64,000 nt of DNA from Limoniibacter endophyticus (lineage in GTDB: Bacteria; Pseudomonadota; Alphaproteobacteria; Rhizobiales; Rhizobiaceae), in contig NZ_BMZO01000004.1 in NCBI RefSeq assembly GCF_014652835.1, forward strand, positions 62,001 to 126,000, given 5' to 3'. The notes under the pieces are model-generated. The model was not told the DNA's origin, did no database searches, and saw only the letters and a program-made list of their open reading frames with translations. Position numbers and translations under genes: made by a program. Numbering within the stretch: position 1 is the stretch's first letter; each line of letters starts with the position of its first letter. Positions 15,599-25,466 of this stretch are shown here, one piece after another.

Positions 15599-17497
15599 AT
15601 GCTTATTCTCAATGATATCTCGCTGCGTATCGCAGGCCGCCTGCTGATCGACCACGCCTCCCTCACCCTGCCTGCCGGCACAAAGGCTGGCATAGTGGGG
15701 CGCAACGGCACGGGCAAGACCACGCTCTTCAAGGCCATCACCGGCGAAATGCCGCTTGAAACCGGCGATATTTCCATTCCGAAGAATGCGCGCATCGGCC
15801 AGGTGGCGCAGGAAGCGCCGGGCACCGAAGATTCTCTGCTTGAAATCGTCCTCGCAGCTGACAAGGAGCGCGTTGCGCTTCTCGAGGAAGAAAAAAACAC
15901 AACGGACGCTGCCCGCATCGCCGCCATTCACGAACGCCTGACCGATATCGGTGCCCACACGGCGGAAGCGCGTGCAGCCACCATTCTGGCAGGCCTCGGA
16001 TTTGATGAAGGAGCGCAGGCACGCCCGGCTTCCTCCTTCTCTGGCGGCTGGCGCATGCGCGTCGCACTTGCTTCGGTACTCTTTGCCGAGCCCGACCTTC
16101 TGCTGCTCGACGAACCGACCAACTATCTCGATCTCGAGGGGACGCTTTGGCTGGAAACCTATGTGGCGAAATATCCACACACGGTTCTGCTCATCAGCCA
16201 CGACCGCGACCTCTTGAACAAGGCCGTCAACAATATCGTTCACCTCGACCAGAAGAAGATCACCTTGTGGAAGGGTGGCTACGACCAGTTCGAGCGGCAG
16301 CGCGCCGAAAAGGCAGCTTTGCAGGAAAAGAGCCGCGCGAAGCAGGAAGCCATGCGCAAGCACATGGAATCTTTCGTCGAGCGTTTCCGCGCCAAGGCCT
16401 CCAAAGCCCGGCAGGCACAATCCCGTCTCAAGGCCCTGCAGCGCATGGCTCCGGTCGAGGCCATGATCAATAATGAAGTCAAGCCCTTCTCCTTCCCGGC
16501 ACCGCAAAAGGTCGTCGCTTCTCCGATCATCGCCATCGATCAAGGCTATGTCGGCTATACCGAAAACAAGCCGGTGCTGAAAAACGTTACATTGCGCATC
16601 GATAATGATGACCGCATCGCGCTTCTAGGCGCCAATGGCAACGGCAAGTCGACCTTCGCTAAACTCCTTTCTGGTCGCCTGCCGCTTCAATCCGGCACGT
16701 TGACGATTGCGCCGCAGCTCAAAGTCTCGCTTTTCGCGCAACACCAGCTCGACGATCTTCGGCCTGAGGAAAGCGCCATCGAACATGTGCGCCGCGTCAT
16801 GCCGGAAGCACCCGAGCCAAAAGTGCGCGGCCGGGTTGCGCAGTTTGGTCTGGCAACGGAAAAGATGAACACGGCGGCGAAAGACCTGTCTGGCGGCGAG
16901 CGAGCGCGCCTGCTGATGGGCCTCGCCGCCATGGATGGCCCCAACCTCTTCATCCTCGACGAACCGACCAACCATCTCGACATCGACAGCCGCGAGGCTC
17001 TGGTCCACGCCCTCAATGATTATCCGGGCGCTGTCATCATCATCAGCCACGACCGCCATCTGCTTGAAGCCACCGCTGACCGGCTCTGGATCGTGCGTGA
17101 CGGCAATGTCATGCCCTTCGAGGGCGACATGGAGGACTACAAGCGCGAGATCACCGGCAAGGGGGCGAAGCCGAAGGCAGAGAAGGAAAAGCCAGCGGTT
17201 GCCGCATTTGAGAAGCCGGCCCTGTCGAAGGAAGAGCAGCGCCGGCAGGCCGCCGAGAAGCGCCTCGCCATGGAAGGATTGGCGAAGCAGATCAAGCGGC
17301 TTGAAGGCCAGCTCGACAAGGCCCGCAAACATCTCGCCAAGCTGGACAAGGATCTGACCGATCCGGAACTTTATCGCAATCCGAGCAAGGCCGCGTCCAT
17401 TGCCAAGGAACGCGGCGAACTTGCGCGCCTCATCGACGAAAACGACGAAAAATGGCTGGTCATGACGACGGAATATGAAGAGGCGGTGGGCGGTTGA
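15599..17497 (+). CDS. ABC-F family ATPase (Uup/YheS-type)
   Basis: A 632-residue soluble protein with two fused ABC domains and no membrane segments, the ABC-F arrangement of ribosome-associated ATPases. Walker A sites are GRNGTGKTT and GANGNGKST, signatures FSGGWRMR and LSGGERAR, and Walker B motifs LLLLDEPTN and LFILDEPTN. The inter-domain linker (SRAKQEAMRKHMESFVERF) is the tRNA-probing helical segment. A Lys/Glu-rich C-terminal coiled coil follows (about 540-630). The start at 15599 (MLILNDISLR) replaces a longer open frame because the ABC fold begins there. Which ABC-F subclass it is cannot be settled by eye. Confidence 0.92.
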   Translation: MLILNDISLRIAGRLLIDHASLTLPAGTKAGIVGRNGTGKTTLFKAITGEMPLETGDISIPKNARIGQVAQEAPGTEDSLLEIVLAADKERVALLEEEKNTTDAARIAAIHERLTDIGAHTAEARAATILAGLGFDEGAQARPASSFSGGWRMRVALASVLFAEPDLLLLDEPTNYLDLEGTLWLETYVAKYPHTVLLISHDRDLLNKAVNNIVHLDQKKITLWKGGYDQFERQRAEKAALQEKSRAKQEAMRKHMESFVERFRAKASKARQAQSRLKALQRMAPVEAMINNEVKPFSFPAPQKVVASPIIAIDQGYVGYTENKPVLKNVTLRIDNDDRIALLGANGNGKSTFAKLLSGRLPLQSGTLTIAPQLKVSLFAQHQLDDLRPEESAIEHVRRVMPEAPEPKVRGRVAQFGLATEKMNTAAKDLSGGERARLLMGLAAMDGPNLFILDEPTNHLDIDSREALVHALNDYPGAVIIISHDRHLLEATADRLWIVRDGNVMPFEGDMEDYKREITGKGAKPKAEKEKPAVAAFEKPALSKEEQRRQAAEKRLAMEGLAKQIKRLEGQLDKARKHLAKLDKDLTDPELYRNPSKAASIAKERGELARLIDENDEKWLVMTTEYEEAVGG

Positions 17498-17517
17498 GCT
17501 CTAGCCTTAAGACATAG

Positions 17518-17545
17518 AAAAGGCCGCATTCGCGCGGCCTCCTTC
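17518..17545 (-). terminator. Terminator of the GDEN-repeat gene
   Basis: GGCCGC and GCGGCC form a stem with a short loop. Read on the minus strand, a TTTT run follows the stem, so it ends the leftward secreted-protein transcript 20 bases after its stop. It may also serve the ABC-F gene. Confidence 0.75.
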
Positions 17546-17561
17546 ATTCAGCTACACAAAC

Positions 17562-18137
17562 TTACTCGCTTGGCTTTTCGAGAAGAGCACACGTGATCGT
17601 GGTATCCCCATTCTCGTCGCCGCGGTGCTGGAAGCCAACTATCACCTGTTGAGGATTGAGCGACGTGCAGTCGATCCCGCTGTTGCTCTCCTTTTGCGTG
17701 ATAGCGGTGGTCCGCCCCAGCTGCACCGGTTGACCGCCCCAGGTGATGCTTCCGCACATGAACTTGATCGTGCCATTTTCGTCACCACGCATTTCATACC
17801 CGACCAATGCCTCATTGGATGGGCATGTGAAGCTTACGTCGCTCTTTTTGTAACCACTTGACCAGTTACCAGCAGCTACATAGCTGACGCGATCATCGAA
17901 AACCGGACGTCCGCACAAGATTCTGGAATTCTTGTTTTCGTCGCCATAATGCTCGCGACCAACCGCCACCATATTTGCCCCGTCCGACGTACAGTTTAGA
18001 AGAAGGGCGCTTTCCTTGACCCAGCTTGTCCATCCGCCGTCGAAAGACCATTCCTGCGCATTTGCCGCAGAAATCGTTGGGACCATACCGAGAAGAACTA
18101 CGGCTACCTTGACGAAAGTTGCTTTTCTCACACTCAT
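17562..18137 (-). CDS. Secreted protein with three GDEN-centred disulphide repeats
   Basis: A 191-residue protein with a signal peptide (MSVRKATFVKVAVVLLG, cleavage near ANA-QE). The mature part is three repeats of about 45-55 residues. Each opens with a Cys, then a hydrophobic-V-G stretch, then G-D-E-N, then a closing Cys: Cys49...GDEN65-68...Cys75, Cys105...GDEN118-121...Cys128, Cys157...GDEN173-176...Cys183. The even spacing suggests one disulphide per repeat and a conserved acidic surface or metal site on each, perhaps a trefoil-like fold. I do not recognise a named domain. It has its own upstream region with repeated boxes and its own terminator. Periplasmic or extracellular, binding role likely but unproven. 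Confidence 0.8.
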   Translation of the reverse strand: MSVRKATFVKVAVVLLGMVPTISAANAQEWSFDGGWTSWVKESALLLNCTSDGANMVAVGREHYGDENKNSRILCGRPVFDDRVSYVAAGNWSSGYKKSDVSFTCPSNEALVGYEMRGDENGTIKFMCGSITWGGQPVQLGRTTAITQKESNSGIDCTSLNPQQVIVGFQHRGDENGDTTITCALLEKPSE

Positions 18138-18155
18138 ATCAATCTCCCTGAGTTG

Positions 18156-18237
18156 AATTGCAACCCAATGATATCAATTTATGGTTGTAATTGCATTAGG
18201 ATTATCCGCATAAATTGCATAGTTGACCAATACAACC
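18156..18237 (-). promoter_or_regulatory. Three AATNNCAACC-like boxes upstream of the GDEN-repeat gene
   Basis: AATTGCAACC (18156-18165), its inverted near-copy GGTTGTAATT (18183-18192) and CAATACAACC (18228-18237) lie within 100 bases upstream of the leftward start. The first two form a dyad around a 17-base spacer. The surrounding DNA is AT-rich with repeated ATTGCAT. Operator function is inferred from repetition and position only. Confidence 0.4.
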
Positions 18238-18248
18238 TTTAGATGTGA

Positions 18249-18698
18249 TCATGCCTTCTTTTGCCAGCGACCATCATCGCCCTGCTGCCAGTAGGTCACG
18301 GCGTGTCCCTGCGCTTTAAGCGTTTTCCAGTGTTCACGTGCTGCCGCGACCTGATCATTATCGAGACCGTCGAACATGAGAACAGCTCGCTCATAAGGCT
18401 CCAGATCAGGCAGGAGTGCTCCATCGACCAGGAAGCGCACCTGGGCCTGGGTCGGATTGTCCAGACCACTGGTCAAAAGGATCGGCTGCTCGCCCGCATG
18501 CGGCTCGGCATCGGTGCCATGGGCAAGAAAACTATCGTCGCGATAGGTCCACAGATGCGCATCCAATGCATCGCGCCGTTCTTCCGAACCCGTTTGCACG
18601 ACGACTTTCCAGCCACGTTCGACGCTCCGCTCAAGCAATCCAGGCAGCGCCTGTTCCAGGGTCGACTGCGTCAGGTGGTAGAACAGAACTTCGGTCAC
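18249..18698 (-). CDS. holC: DNA polymerase III chi subunit
   Basis: The chi subunit links the clamp loader to SSB at the replication fork. The 149-residue protein has the family pattern: EVLFYHLTQSTLEQALPGLLERS, GWKVVVQTGSEERRDALDAHLWTYRDDSFLAHG, then QPILLTSG and the C-terminal YWQQGDDGRWQ. It lies downstream of pepA in the same direction, as holC commonly does in proteobacteria. Confidence 0.92.
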   Translation of the reverse strand: MTEVLFYHLTQSTLEQALPGLLERSVERGWKVVVQTGSEERRDALDAHLWTYRDDSFLAHGTDAEPHAGEQPILLTSGLDNPTQAQVRFLVDGALLPDLEPYERAVLMFDGLDNDQVAAAREHWKTLKAQGHAVTYWQQGDDGRWQKKA

Positions 18699-18716
18699 AT
18701 CATTCCCTCAAAGCAG

Positions 18717-18743
18717 GAAGGGCCGCCTTTGCAGCGCCCCTTC
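18717..18743 (-). terminator. Hairpin between pepA and holC
   Basis: GAAGGGCCGC and GCGCCCCTTC pair with one mismatch around a 7-base loop in the 76-base gap between the two leftward genes. No convincing T run follows, so it may be a weak terminator or an RNA-processing site that lowers holC relative to pepA. Confidence 0.4.
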
Positions 18744-18774
18744 TTCTATCAACGACAATGCATTCGATGCAAAC

Positions 18775-20268
18775 CTACTTTGCCTCGTAATTGTCGCGCA
18801 CCAGACGATCCAGCAGACGAACGCCATAACCCGATGCCCAGCCCTGGCTGATATCCGTCGAAGGGGAGCCCATTGCGGTACCCGCAACATCGAGATGTGC
18901 CCACGGCGTATCCTTGACAAAACGCTGTAGAAACTGCGCGGCCGTGATCGAACCGGCGGGACGCCCGCCCGTGTTCTTCATGTCAGCGAACTTGGAATCG
19001 ATCAGCTTGTCATATTCCCTGGCGAGCGGCAGACGCCAAAGCTTCTCTTCCGTCACCTCGCCCGCCGCATGCAGACGCGCAGCCAGCTCGTCATTATTGG
19101 AAAACAGGCCAGCGCGCGCATTGCCGAGGGCGATGATGATCGCACCGGTCAGCGTGGCCAAGTTGACGACGAACTGCGGCTCGAAGCGCTCAATCGTGTA
19201 GGTCAGGGCATCCGCGAGGACCAGACGCCCCTCGGCGTCGGTGTTGATGACCTCGATCGTCTGGCCGGACATGGACGTGACGATATCCCCCGGACGTTGG
19301 GCATTGCCGTCAACGGCATTTTCAACGCAACCGATAATGCCTATTGCGTTGACTTTGGCCTTGCGACCAGCAAGCGCGCACATGAGGCCGGTTACGGCGG
19401 CGGCACCGCCCATGTCACCCTTCATGTCTTCCATACCGGCGGCAGGCTTGATCGAGACACCACCCGTATCGAACACGACGCCCTTGCCTACAAAGGCAAC
19501 AGGCTTTTCCTTCTTGGCACCATTCCACTGCATGACAACCAGCCGCGGCGGGCGTGGCGATCCCTGGGCAACGCCCAGCAGCGCACCCATGCCGAGCTTC
19601 TTCATTTCCTTTTCCGTGAGAATCTCAACCTTGAGACCAAGCTTCTCCAGTTTTTCGGCTTCGGCTGCGAATTCCTCCGGCCCCAGCGCGTTGGCTGGCT
19701 CGTTGACGAGATTACGTGCGAGGACCACGCCCGAAACCACTGCTTCCGCATCAGCGAAAGCCTTTTTGGCGGCAGCCGGATCGGCGCAAAGGATGGTCAC
19801 CTTCGTCTGGCGATCCTTCTTTTTCGTGTCGTCCTCGTCCTTCTTGGTCTTGTACTTGTCGAAAGTGTAGGCGCGCAGCAGTATGCCTGCGGCGAAACTG
19901 GCCGCCTCTTCCGCGCTTACCGACCGCTCGCCCAGCTCTAGCGCAACCGAGGCTTCAGTTGCATTGCGAAACTGTGCAGCAACCGAGCCGCCCAGATTCA
20001 TCCAGGCCTGTTCGTTCAACTGCTCGACCTTGCCCGCGCCAACGACAATGATACGATCAAGTTCACTTTCGCCCGGCGCGAGTATTTCAAGGGTCTTGCC
20101 TTGTTTTGCCCTGAATTCCGCGACTTGGGCAGCCCTTTCCACGCGCGTGCCGAGACCCGTCGCTTCGATGATCCCGCCATATGCGGCATCTTCGGCTTGC
20201 AGAACGATCAAGGCTCCCTTCATGGGAACGTCAAGCTTGGCAAAGGAAATGGCTGGTGTCTTGCTCAT
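18775..20268 (-). CDS. pepA: Leucyl aminopeptidase
   Basis: A 497-residue M17 aminopeptidase that removes N-terminal residues from peptides in the cytosol; E. coli PepA also binds DNA. The two-metal active site is intact: [27 protein letters not shown] and the signature [14 protein letters not shown]. The start at 20268 ([12 protein letters not shown]) is chosen over a longer open frame because the N-terminal domain begins there. A Lys/Asp-rich insert ([15 protein letters not shown]) sits in the N-terminal domain. It is divergent from lptF across a 379-base region. Confidence 0.95.
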   Translation of the reverse strand: MSKTPAISFAKLDVPMKGALIVLQAEDAAYGGIIEATGLGTRVERAAQVAEFRAKQGKTLEILAPGESELDRIIVVGAGKVEQLNEQAWMNLGGSVAAQFRNATEASVALELGERSVSAEEAASFAAGILLRAYTFDKYKTKKDEDDTKKKDRQTKVTILCADPAAAKKAFADAEAVVSGVVLARNLVNEPANALGPEEFAAEAEKLEKLGLKVEILTEKEMKKLGMGALLGVAQGSPRPPRLVVMQWNGAKKEKPVAFVGKGVVFDTGGVSIKPAAGMEDMKGDMGGAAAVTGLMCALAGRKAKVNAIGIIGCVENAVDGNAQRPGDIVTSMSGQTIEVINTDAEGRLVLADALTYTIERFEPQFVVNLATLTGAIIIALGNARAGLFSNNDELAARLHAAGEVTEEKLWRLPLAREYDKLIDSKFADMKNTGGRPAGSITAAQFLQRFVKDTPWAHLDVAGTAMGSPSTDISQGWASGYGVRLLDRLVRDNYEAK

Positions 20269-20647
20269 TGCGGATAGATCCTGAAACGTTTCATTCGAGG
20301 CCCGCGATGTTGGTCTTTTTAGACCATTTGGCAAGGGCATCCCCAAAAATCCCCCTGTCGCTTTAGCCGCTATCTCGCCGTTCGCTTATCATTTACAAGC
20401 TGTATTAACATGTCATGTTGTGCTTTTTTCCCCATTAGCTCAGGCAGTTACGTGGATCGAAATAGTTCTGCAACCCTTTGTTAACCCTGTGTTTTCATAA
20501 AAAATTAGCGCATTTCCTGTTGAGTTCCTCCGTTATTTCCTGCGTAGACAGGAGCGAAAAATTGTCTTGAATTGCCGTCCGGCTTCCGATCAACCAGCTT
20601 TTCCGATAGCAAGGTCAAACGTCAGTTCAGGATTTGCGTCACTCTCC
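20269..20647. promoter_or_regulatory. Divergent promoter region pepA / lptF
   Basis: The gap between divergent genes. The central part (about 20390-20510) is AT-rich, with ACATGTCATG and repeated TTAACCCTGTG-like stretches, and should hold both promoters. I cannot fix the hexamers. There is no ORF of note. Confidence 0.4.
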
Positions 20648-21853
20648 ATGAATATCATCGAGCGATACGTTCTCAGACGCGCCTTCATTGCCTTTTCGGC
20701 GGCGCTTGCCGGCACCCTGGCCATTGTCTGGGTCACGCAGGCGCTTTCGCGCATCGATATCGTCACCGATAGCCGACAGTCCGCTGGCACGTTCCTGGAG
20801 ATCGCAACGCTCATCCTGCCTTCGGTCGTGCCGGAAGTCATTCCATTTGCCATTGCCATAGCACTGGGCACGACGCTTTTCGGACTGAATTCGGATTCGG
20901 AACTCGTCGTGGTCAACGCGGCGGGTGCATCGCGATGGATCCTGCTGAAACCGATCCTCATACTCGCCATTCTCGCCAGCGCCCTCTCCTTTGTCTTTGA
21001 CAATGCGATCGACCCGCTGGCGCGTGAGCGATTCCGAAATCTGCTTGCCGATGCGCGCGCCGATCTGATCAGCCAGGTGATCCAGGAAGGCTCCTTCCAG
21101 AGGCTGGACGACAAGCTTTTCATTCAAGTCGGTCAACGCCTTCCGGACGGCCGTCTTGGCCAGATTTTTGTTGCGGATTCGCGCGAGGCTGGCACCGAAC
21201 TCGTTTACTACGCGAAGGAAGGCGTCGTCGCCGAATTCGGCGCGATGAAGGCGCTGCTGATGCGCGATGGCGTCGTCCATCGCAAACAGGAAAACGGCGA
21301 CATTTCGGTCATCAATTTCGAGTCCTACGCCTTCGATCTCTCGGCTCTCATGCCAGCGCGCAATGAGCCGATCTTCTTTGCCAAGGATCGCTCACTGAGC
21401 TTTCTGGCCAATCCGGATACGAATGACGCCGTCTATCAGCGCAGTCCGCAGGAATTTCATGCGGAGTTTCACCGTCGTCTGACCGACTGGCTCTACCCGA
21501 TCGTTTTTGCGCTCATCGCCTTTGGCGTTGCAGGCGATGCCCGTTCGCACCGCGAGGCGCGCATTCATCCGCTGGTGACGATCGTGGCGATCTGCATGTT
21601 CGTGCGCTGGCTTGGCTTCTTCGTCGGCAACAGAGCAGATTCGTCTGCGGCCTGGACGCCATTCATCTATCTCGTGCCATTCGGCTATATCGCGTTCGTT
21701 AGCGTCTTCATCTACAAGAACAAGCCGCTTGAATTACCTCTGTCCGTCGCCGAGTACATGATGGGAACGGTGCGCGCCTTCAACGATCGGCTCATCCTGC
21801 TGCGTCACCGCCTGCTTGGCCACAAGCGCCCTGAAACGGGGAGCGAAGGCTGA
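20648..21853 (+). CDS. lptF: LPS export permease LptF
   Basis: One of the two membrane subunits of the LptB2FG ABC transporter that lifts LPS out of the inner membrane. The 401-residue product starts MNIIERYVLRRAFIAFSAAL (ATG 20648; an upstream in-frame ATG would add 27 polar residues). Three N-terminal membrane helices, a periplasmic jellyroll (about 130-290), and three C-terminal helices (LYPIVFALIAFGVAGDAR onward) match the family. The stop overlaps the lptG start as ATGA-type TGATG. This is the first gene of a six-gene envelope run. Confidence 0.94.
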   Translation: MNIIERYVLRRAFIAFSAALAGTLAIVWVTQALSRIDIVTDSRQSAGTFLEIATLILPSVVPEVIPFAIAIALGTTLFGLNSDSELVVVNAAGASRWILLKPILILAILASALSFVFDNAIDPLARERFRNLLADARADLISQVIQEGSFQRLDDKLFIQVGQRLPDGRLGQIFVADSREAGTELVYYAKEGVVAEFGAMKALLMRDGVVHRKQENGDISVINFESYAFDLSALMPARNEPIFFAKDRSLSFLANPDTNDAVYQRSPQEFHAEFHRRLTDWLYPIVFALIAFGVAGDARSHREARIHPLVTIVAICMFVRWLGFFVGNRADSSAAWTPFIYLVPFGYIAFVSVFIYKNKPLELPLSVAEYMMGTVRAFNDRLILLRHRLLGHKRPETGSEG

Positions 21854-22932
21854 TGGGCTTTACTCTTGGCCGTTATTTCCTGAGCCGCTATCTGTCGATC
21901 ACCTTCTGGATGTTCCTCGGCATCTTCGCGCTCGTCTTCATCGTCACCTTTACCGAATTTTCCTCGCGCACCAGCGGCCTGGCAAACTACAATGTGCAGG
22001 ATGCGCTCACAGTCAGCATATTGCGCGTGCCGATGATCATGCTCCAGACGGTTCCCTTCGTCGGCCTCTTTTCGGCAATGGGAACCCTTGTCTCCCTCAA
22101 TCGCAAATATGAACTCGTCGTCGCCCGTGCGGCGGGCATCTCCGCCTGGCAATTCCTTCTTCCCATCTGTCTGGGGGCCCTGCTTTTCGGCATTGCCTCG
22201 GTCGGCATTCTCAATCCTATTGCTGCAAGCGGCTTTGCGCGTGCCGAGGCGATCGAGGTCGAGTTGCGCTCGGGCGTAGCCAGCCCCGGCAACAATGTCA
22301 TCCCATGGATACGCCAGACGACAAGCGAAGGCGACACGATCGTCGGCGCACAAGCCACGCTCGATGAAGGCTTGACGCTCGTCAATGCCTCGTTCTTCCA
22401 GTTCGCGGACAATGGCGACCTGACGCGCCGCATCGATGCCGAACGCGCCTATCTGCGCGATGGTTACTGGGAGCTTCAGGGCATCCGCCAACAGCGCGGC
22501 GCCACCGAAATTGTCGAAAACGGCTTCCAGATCAAAACCAATCTGCGCCCGGAATTCGTGCAGGAACGCCTCGCTCAACCTGAGACGATTCCCTTTTACG
22601 AATTGCCTGGCAAGATCGAAATCGCTCGTTCCTTCGGCCTGCAAGCAAACGCATTTGCCATGCAATTTCACTCGCTTGTGGCGCAACCTATGCTTTTGGT
22701 CGCGATGACCCTCATCGCTGCAACAGTGTCCATGCGTTTTGTGCGTATGGGACAGTCGGCTGTAATGATTCTGGGTGGCATCGTCGCCGGGTTTCTGCTT
22801 TATGTCATTTCGGTGCTTGTTCAGGCTTTTGGAACCGCGGGATTCGTTCCCCCGGCCATTGCCGCATGGGTGCCTGTCGCTATTGCGATGTTCTTCGGGG
22901 TGACATTCCTGCTCCACAAGGAGGATGGTTAG
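21853..22932 (+). CDS. lptG: LPS export permease LptG
   Basis: The partner of LptF in LPS extraction. The 359-residue product has six membrane helices around a periplasmic beta-jellyroll. It starts MGFTLGRYFLSRYLSITFWM and contains KYELVVARAAGISAWQFL, the coupling-helix region contacting LptB, and the C-terminal HSLVAQPMLLVAMTLIAA. Its start shares bases with the lptF stop, and its own stop shares a base with the lptD GTG start, so the three proteins are translationally coupled. Confidence 0.94.
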   Translation: MGFTLGRYFLSRYLSITFWMFLGIFALVFIVTFTEFSSRTSGLANYNVQDALTVSILRVPMIMLQTVPFVGLFSAMGTLVSLNRKYELVVARAAGISAWQFLLPICLGALLFGIASVGILNPIAASGFARAEAIEVELRSGVASPGNNVIPWIRQTTSEGDTIVGAQATLDEGLTLVNASFFQFADNGDLTRRIDAERAYLRDGYWELQGIRQQRGATEIVENGFQIKTNLRPEFVQERLAQPETIPFYELPGKIEIARSFGLQANAFAMQFHSLVAQPMLLVAMTLIAATVSMRFVRMGQSAVMILGGIVAGFLLYVISVLVQAFGTAGFVPPAIAAWVPVAIAMFFGVTFLLHKEDG

Positions 22933-25310
22933 TGAATTTGACGCATGGTCGCGTAGTTAAGATGGTGCGCGTCGGGCAGCTTTTGGCTGCTACGGCCCTG
23001 GCAGTTGTTCTGACCAGCCAGTTCGCGACCGATTCCGCAAATGCGCAGGATGTCGATCTCACAGCAGTCTCGCAGTCGAACGGCAACTCCCCGATGCTTC
23101 TCGAAGCAGACACGCTCGTCTACGATCACGATCAAGAAACCGTGACTGCCGTAGGCGGTGTTCAGATCGATTATAATGGTAATCGTCTCGTCGCGCAGCG
23201 CGTTTCCTACAACCGCCAAACGAAGCGTCTCGTCGCCAGCGGCAATGTCGAAGTCGTCCAGCCGGACGGCACGCGCGTCTTTACAGATCGTATCGACGTG
23301 ACGGACGATTTCAGAGATGGCTTTGTCAATACGCTGCGCCTGGAAACGGTCGACAAAACCTATTTCGCGGCCGAAAGCGGTCAGCGCGAAGGCGGTACGG
23401 TAACCACCTTTAACAACGGCGTCTATACCGCTTGCGAACCCTGCGAGGCGAAGCCCGACAAGGCTCCGATCTGGCGCATCAAGGCACGCAAGATCATCTG
23501 GGACGGAAAGGCGCGCACGGTGCGCTTCGAGCGCTCGCGTTTCGAACTGTTCGGACAGCCGATCGCCTTCATTCCCGCCTTTGAGATCGCTGATCCGACG
23601 ATCCAGCGCAAGAGCGGTTTCCTCATTCCGCAAATCACTCAGGATGATGATCTTGGCGTAGGCGTTACCGTTCCCTATTTCTGGGCACTGTCAGATACAT
23701 ATGATCTGACATTGCAAGGCACCTACTATTCAAAGCAGGGCTTCCTCGGCGAGGCGGAATGGCGTCAGCGCTTCAATAATGGCGAGTTCAGCCTGAAGAT
23801 GGCTGGCATCAGCCAGCGCGATCCATCGCAGTTCAGTTTCGGAACGGAGAATGCAGGCACGCTCGGCAATCCGAACGAATTGCGCGGCATGATCGGTTCG
23901 AAAGGACGCTTCGATATCAATCCGCGCTGGGCGTTCGGCTGGGACGTTATGGCCCAGTCCGACAAGAATTTTTCGCATACCTATAACATCGACGGCTACA
24001 GCGAACTGAAGCGCAAGAACGAAGTCTATCTCACCGGTCTCAACGACCGGAACTACTTCGATATTCGTGGCCAGCATTTCAAAATCCAGGAAGACTATCC
24101 TGACGGGCACCCTGAGGCGCGGTCAGAGAAACAGGCACTCGCGCTTCCCACGATCGACTATTCGATGACGCCTGACCGCGCAATTTTCGGCGGCGAGTTG
24201 AACATCGACGTCAATATGCAGTCACTGGTCCGTGACCGTCTCGACTCCGCATTCAACCATGTCCGTGGTCCGGAAGGCAGTTCTCAGCGCCTGACTGCCG
24301 AAGCAGAGTGGAAGCGGTCCATCGTCACCGATGGTGGCCTTGTGATCACCCCTCTCCTCCATGTCCGAGGCGACACCATCCATCAGAGCGTCGAGGGCGG
24401 TACCTTGACGGCATATCAAGGTCTTGCAGCTGAGCAGGGCGTAGATGCCGACGTTCGTAATTCTTTCAACCGCCTGATGGCGACAGCCGGTCTGGAAATG
24501 CGCTATCCGGTACTTTTCTCGGGAGCGACATCCAGCCACGTATTCGAACCTATGGCTCAGGTCTTCGTGCGCCCAGACGCCGACTACCAGACCACACTTG
24601 GCATTCCGAACGAAGATGCACAAAGCTTCGTCTTCGACGCCTCGACGCTGTTCGAACGCGACAAGTTCTCCGGCTATGATCGGGTCGAAGGCGGTAGCCG
24701 TGCCAATATCGGTGTGCGCTATTCCGGCGTCTTCAGCAATGGCTGGTCGACCAATGCTGTCGTTGGCCAATCCTATGCGCTCTCCGACAATGCATTTGGA
24801 ACGCCAGACCCGGTCTACGCCGGCTATGATTCCGGCCTCGAAACGGATACCTCTGATTATGTCGCAATGGCTGGCTTCTCCAGCCCGCACGGCTTCTCGG
24901 GGTCGATCAGCACTCGTCTGGATGAGCAGACTTTCGAAATGCGCCGCACCGAAGTCAAGGCTGGCGCGACCATCGGATCGCTTGCCGTCACCGGTCGTTA
25001 TGCCTGGATTCAAGGTCAGAAAAATTACGGCTTCCAGGAGGATCGTCAGGAAGCCGGTGGAACCGCGTCGCTTCGCCTGAACGAGAATTGGCGCGTTTTC
25101 GGTTCGGCAACCTATGACATCCAGGAGAACCTGCTCGCACGTGATTCCTTTGGTTTCTCCTATGATGACGAGTGCTTCACCTTCGCACTCAGCGTAAGCG
25201 AAACACGCCGAACGCGCGACCGTGAGACCGAACGCACCATCGGGTTCAACATCGCCTTCCGCACGATCGGCGACTTTGGTCAGACGACCAATGGGAGCAC
25301 ATTCAACTAG
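22932..25310 (+). CDS. lptD: LPS-assembly outer membrane protein LptD
   Basis: The outer-membrane beta-barrel that, with LptE, places LPS on the cell surface. The GTG at 22932 is chosen because AGGAGG lies 7 bases upstream and it overlaps the lptG stop (TAGTG); an ATG at 22962 would also keep the signal peptide (VRVGQLLAATALAVVL, cleavage near ANA-QD). An OstA_N jellyroll (LLEADTLVYDHDQETVTAVG) follows, then a long barrel. Cys occur as CEPC in the N-domain and as YDDECF near the C-terminus, so an inter-domain disulphide is possible, as known in E. coli LptD. About 792 residues, a normal length. Confidence 0.93.
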   Translation: MNLTHGRVVKMVRVGQLLAATALAVVLTSQFATDSANAQDVDLTAVSQSNGNSPMLLEADTLVYDHDQETVTAVGGVQIDYNGNRLVAQRVSYNRQTKRLVASGNVEVVQPDGTRVFTDRIDVTDDFRDGFVNTLRLETVDKTYFAAESGQREGGTVTTFNNGVYTACEPCEAKPDKAPIWRIKARKIIWDGKARTVRFERSRFELFGQPIAFIPAFEIADPTIQRKSGFLIPQITQDDDLGVGVTVPYFWALSDTYDLTLQGTYYSKQGFLGEAEWRQRFNNGEFSLKMAGISQRDPSQFSFGTENAGTLGNPNELRGMIGSKGRFDINPRWAFGWDVMAQSDKNFSHTYNIDGYSELKRKNEVYLTGLNDRNYFDIRGQHFKIQEDYPDGHPEARSEKQALALPTIDYSMTPDRAIFGGELNIDVNMQSLVRDRLDSAFNHVRGPEGSSQRLTAEAEWKRSIVTDGGLVITPLLHVRGDTIHQSVEGGTLTAYQGLAAEQGVDADVRNSFNRLMATAGLEMRYPVLFSGATSSHVFEPMAQVFVRPDADYQTTLGIPNEDAQSFVFDASTLFERDKFSGYDRVEGGSRANIGVRYSGVFSNGWSTNAVVGQSYALSDNAFGTPDPVYAGYDSGLETDTSDYVAMAGFSSPHGFSGSISTRLDEQTFEMRRTEVKAGATIGSLAVTGRYAWIQGQKNYGFQEDRQEAGGTASLRLNENWRVFGSATYDIQENLLARDSFGFSYDDECFTFALSVSETRRTRDRETERTIGFNIAFRTIGDFGQTTNGSTFN

Positions 25311-25466
25311 ATCTGCTTGCCGCAGCTTCCCCGGCAGCACCTTGACAGAAACAGTTGGCGGCGATAGCCCCAGTTACCATGATTTTGCCTTTGAAGGCAT
25401 GTAAGCGCTTGCAGTAAGTATTATCGGAAATCATGGTTAATACCGCGTAAACGAGAGGATGCCGTC

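Noticed and set aside
21805-22917. Minus-strand ORF of 370 codons opposite lptG
   Set aside because: Charged low-complexity product typical of antisense frames; lptG is unambiguous.
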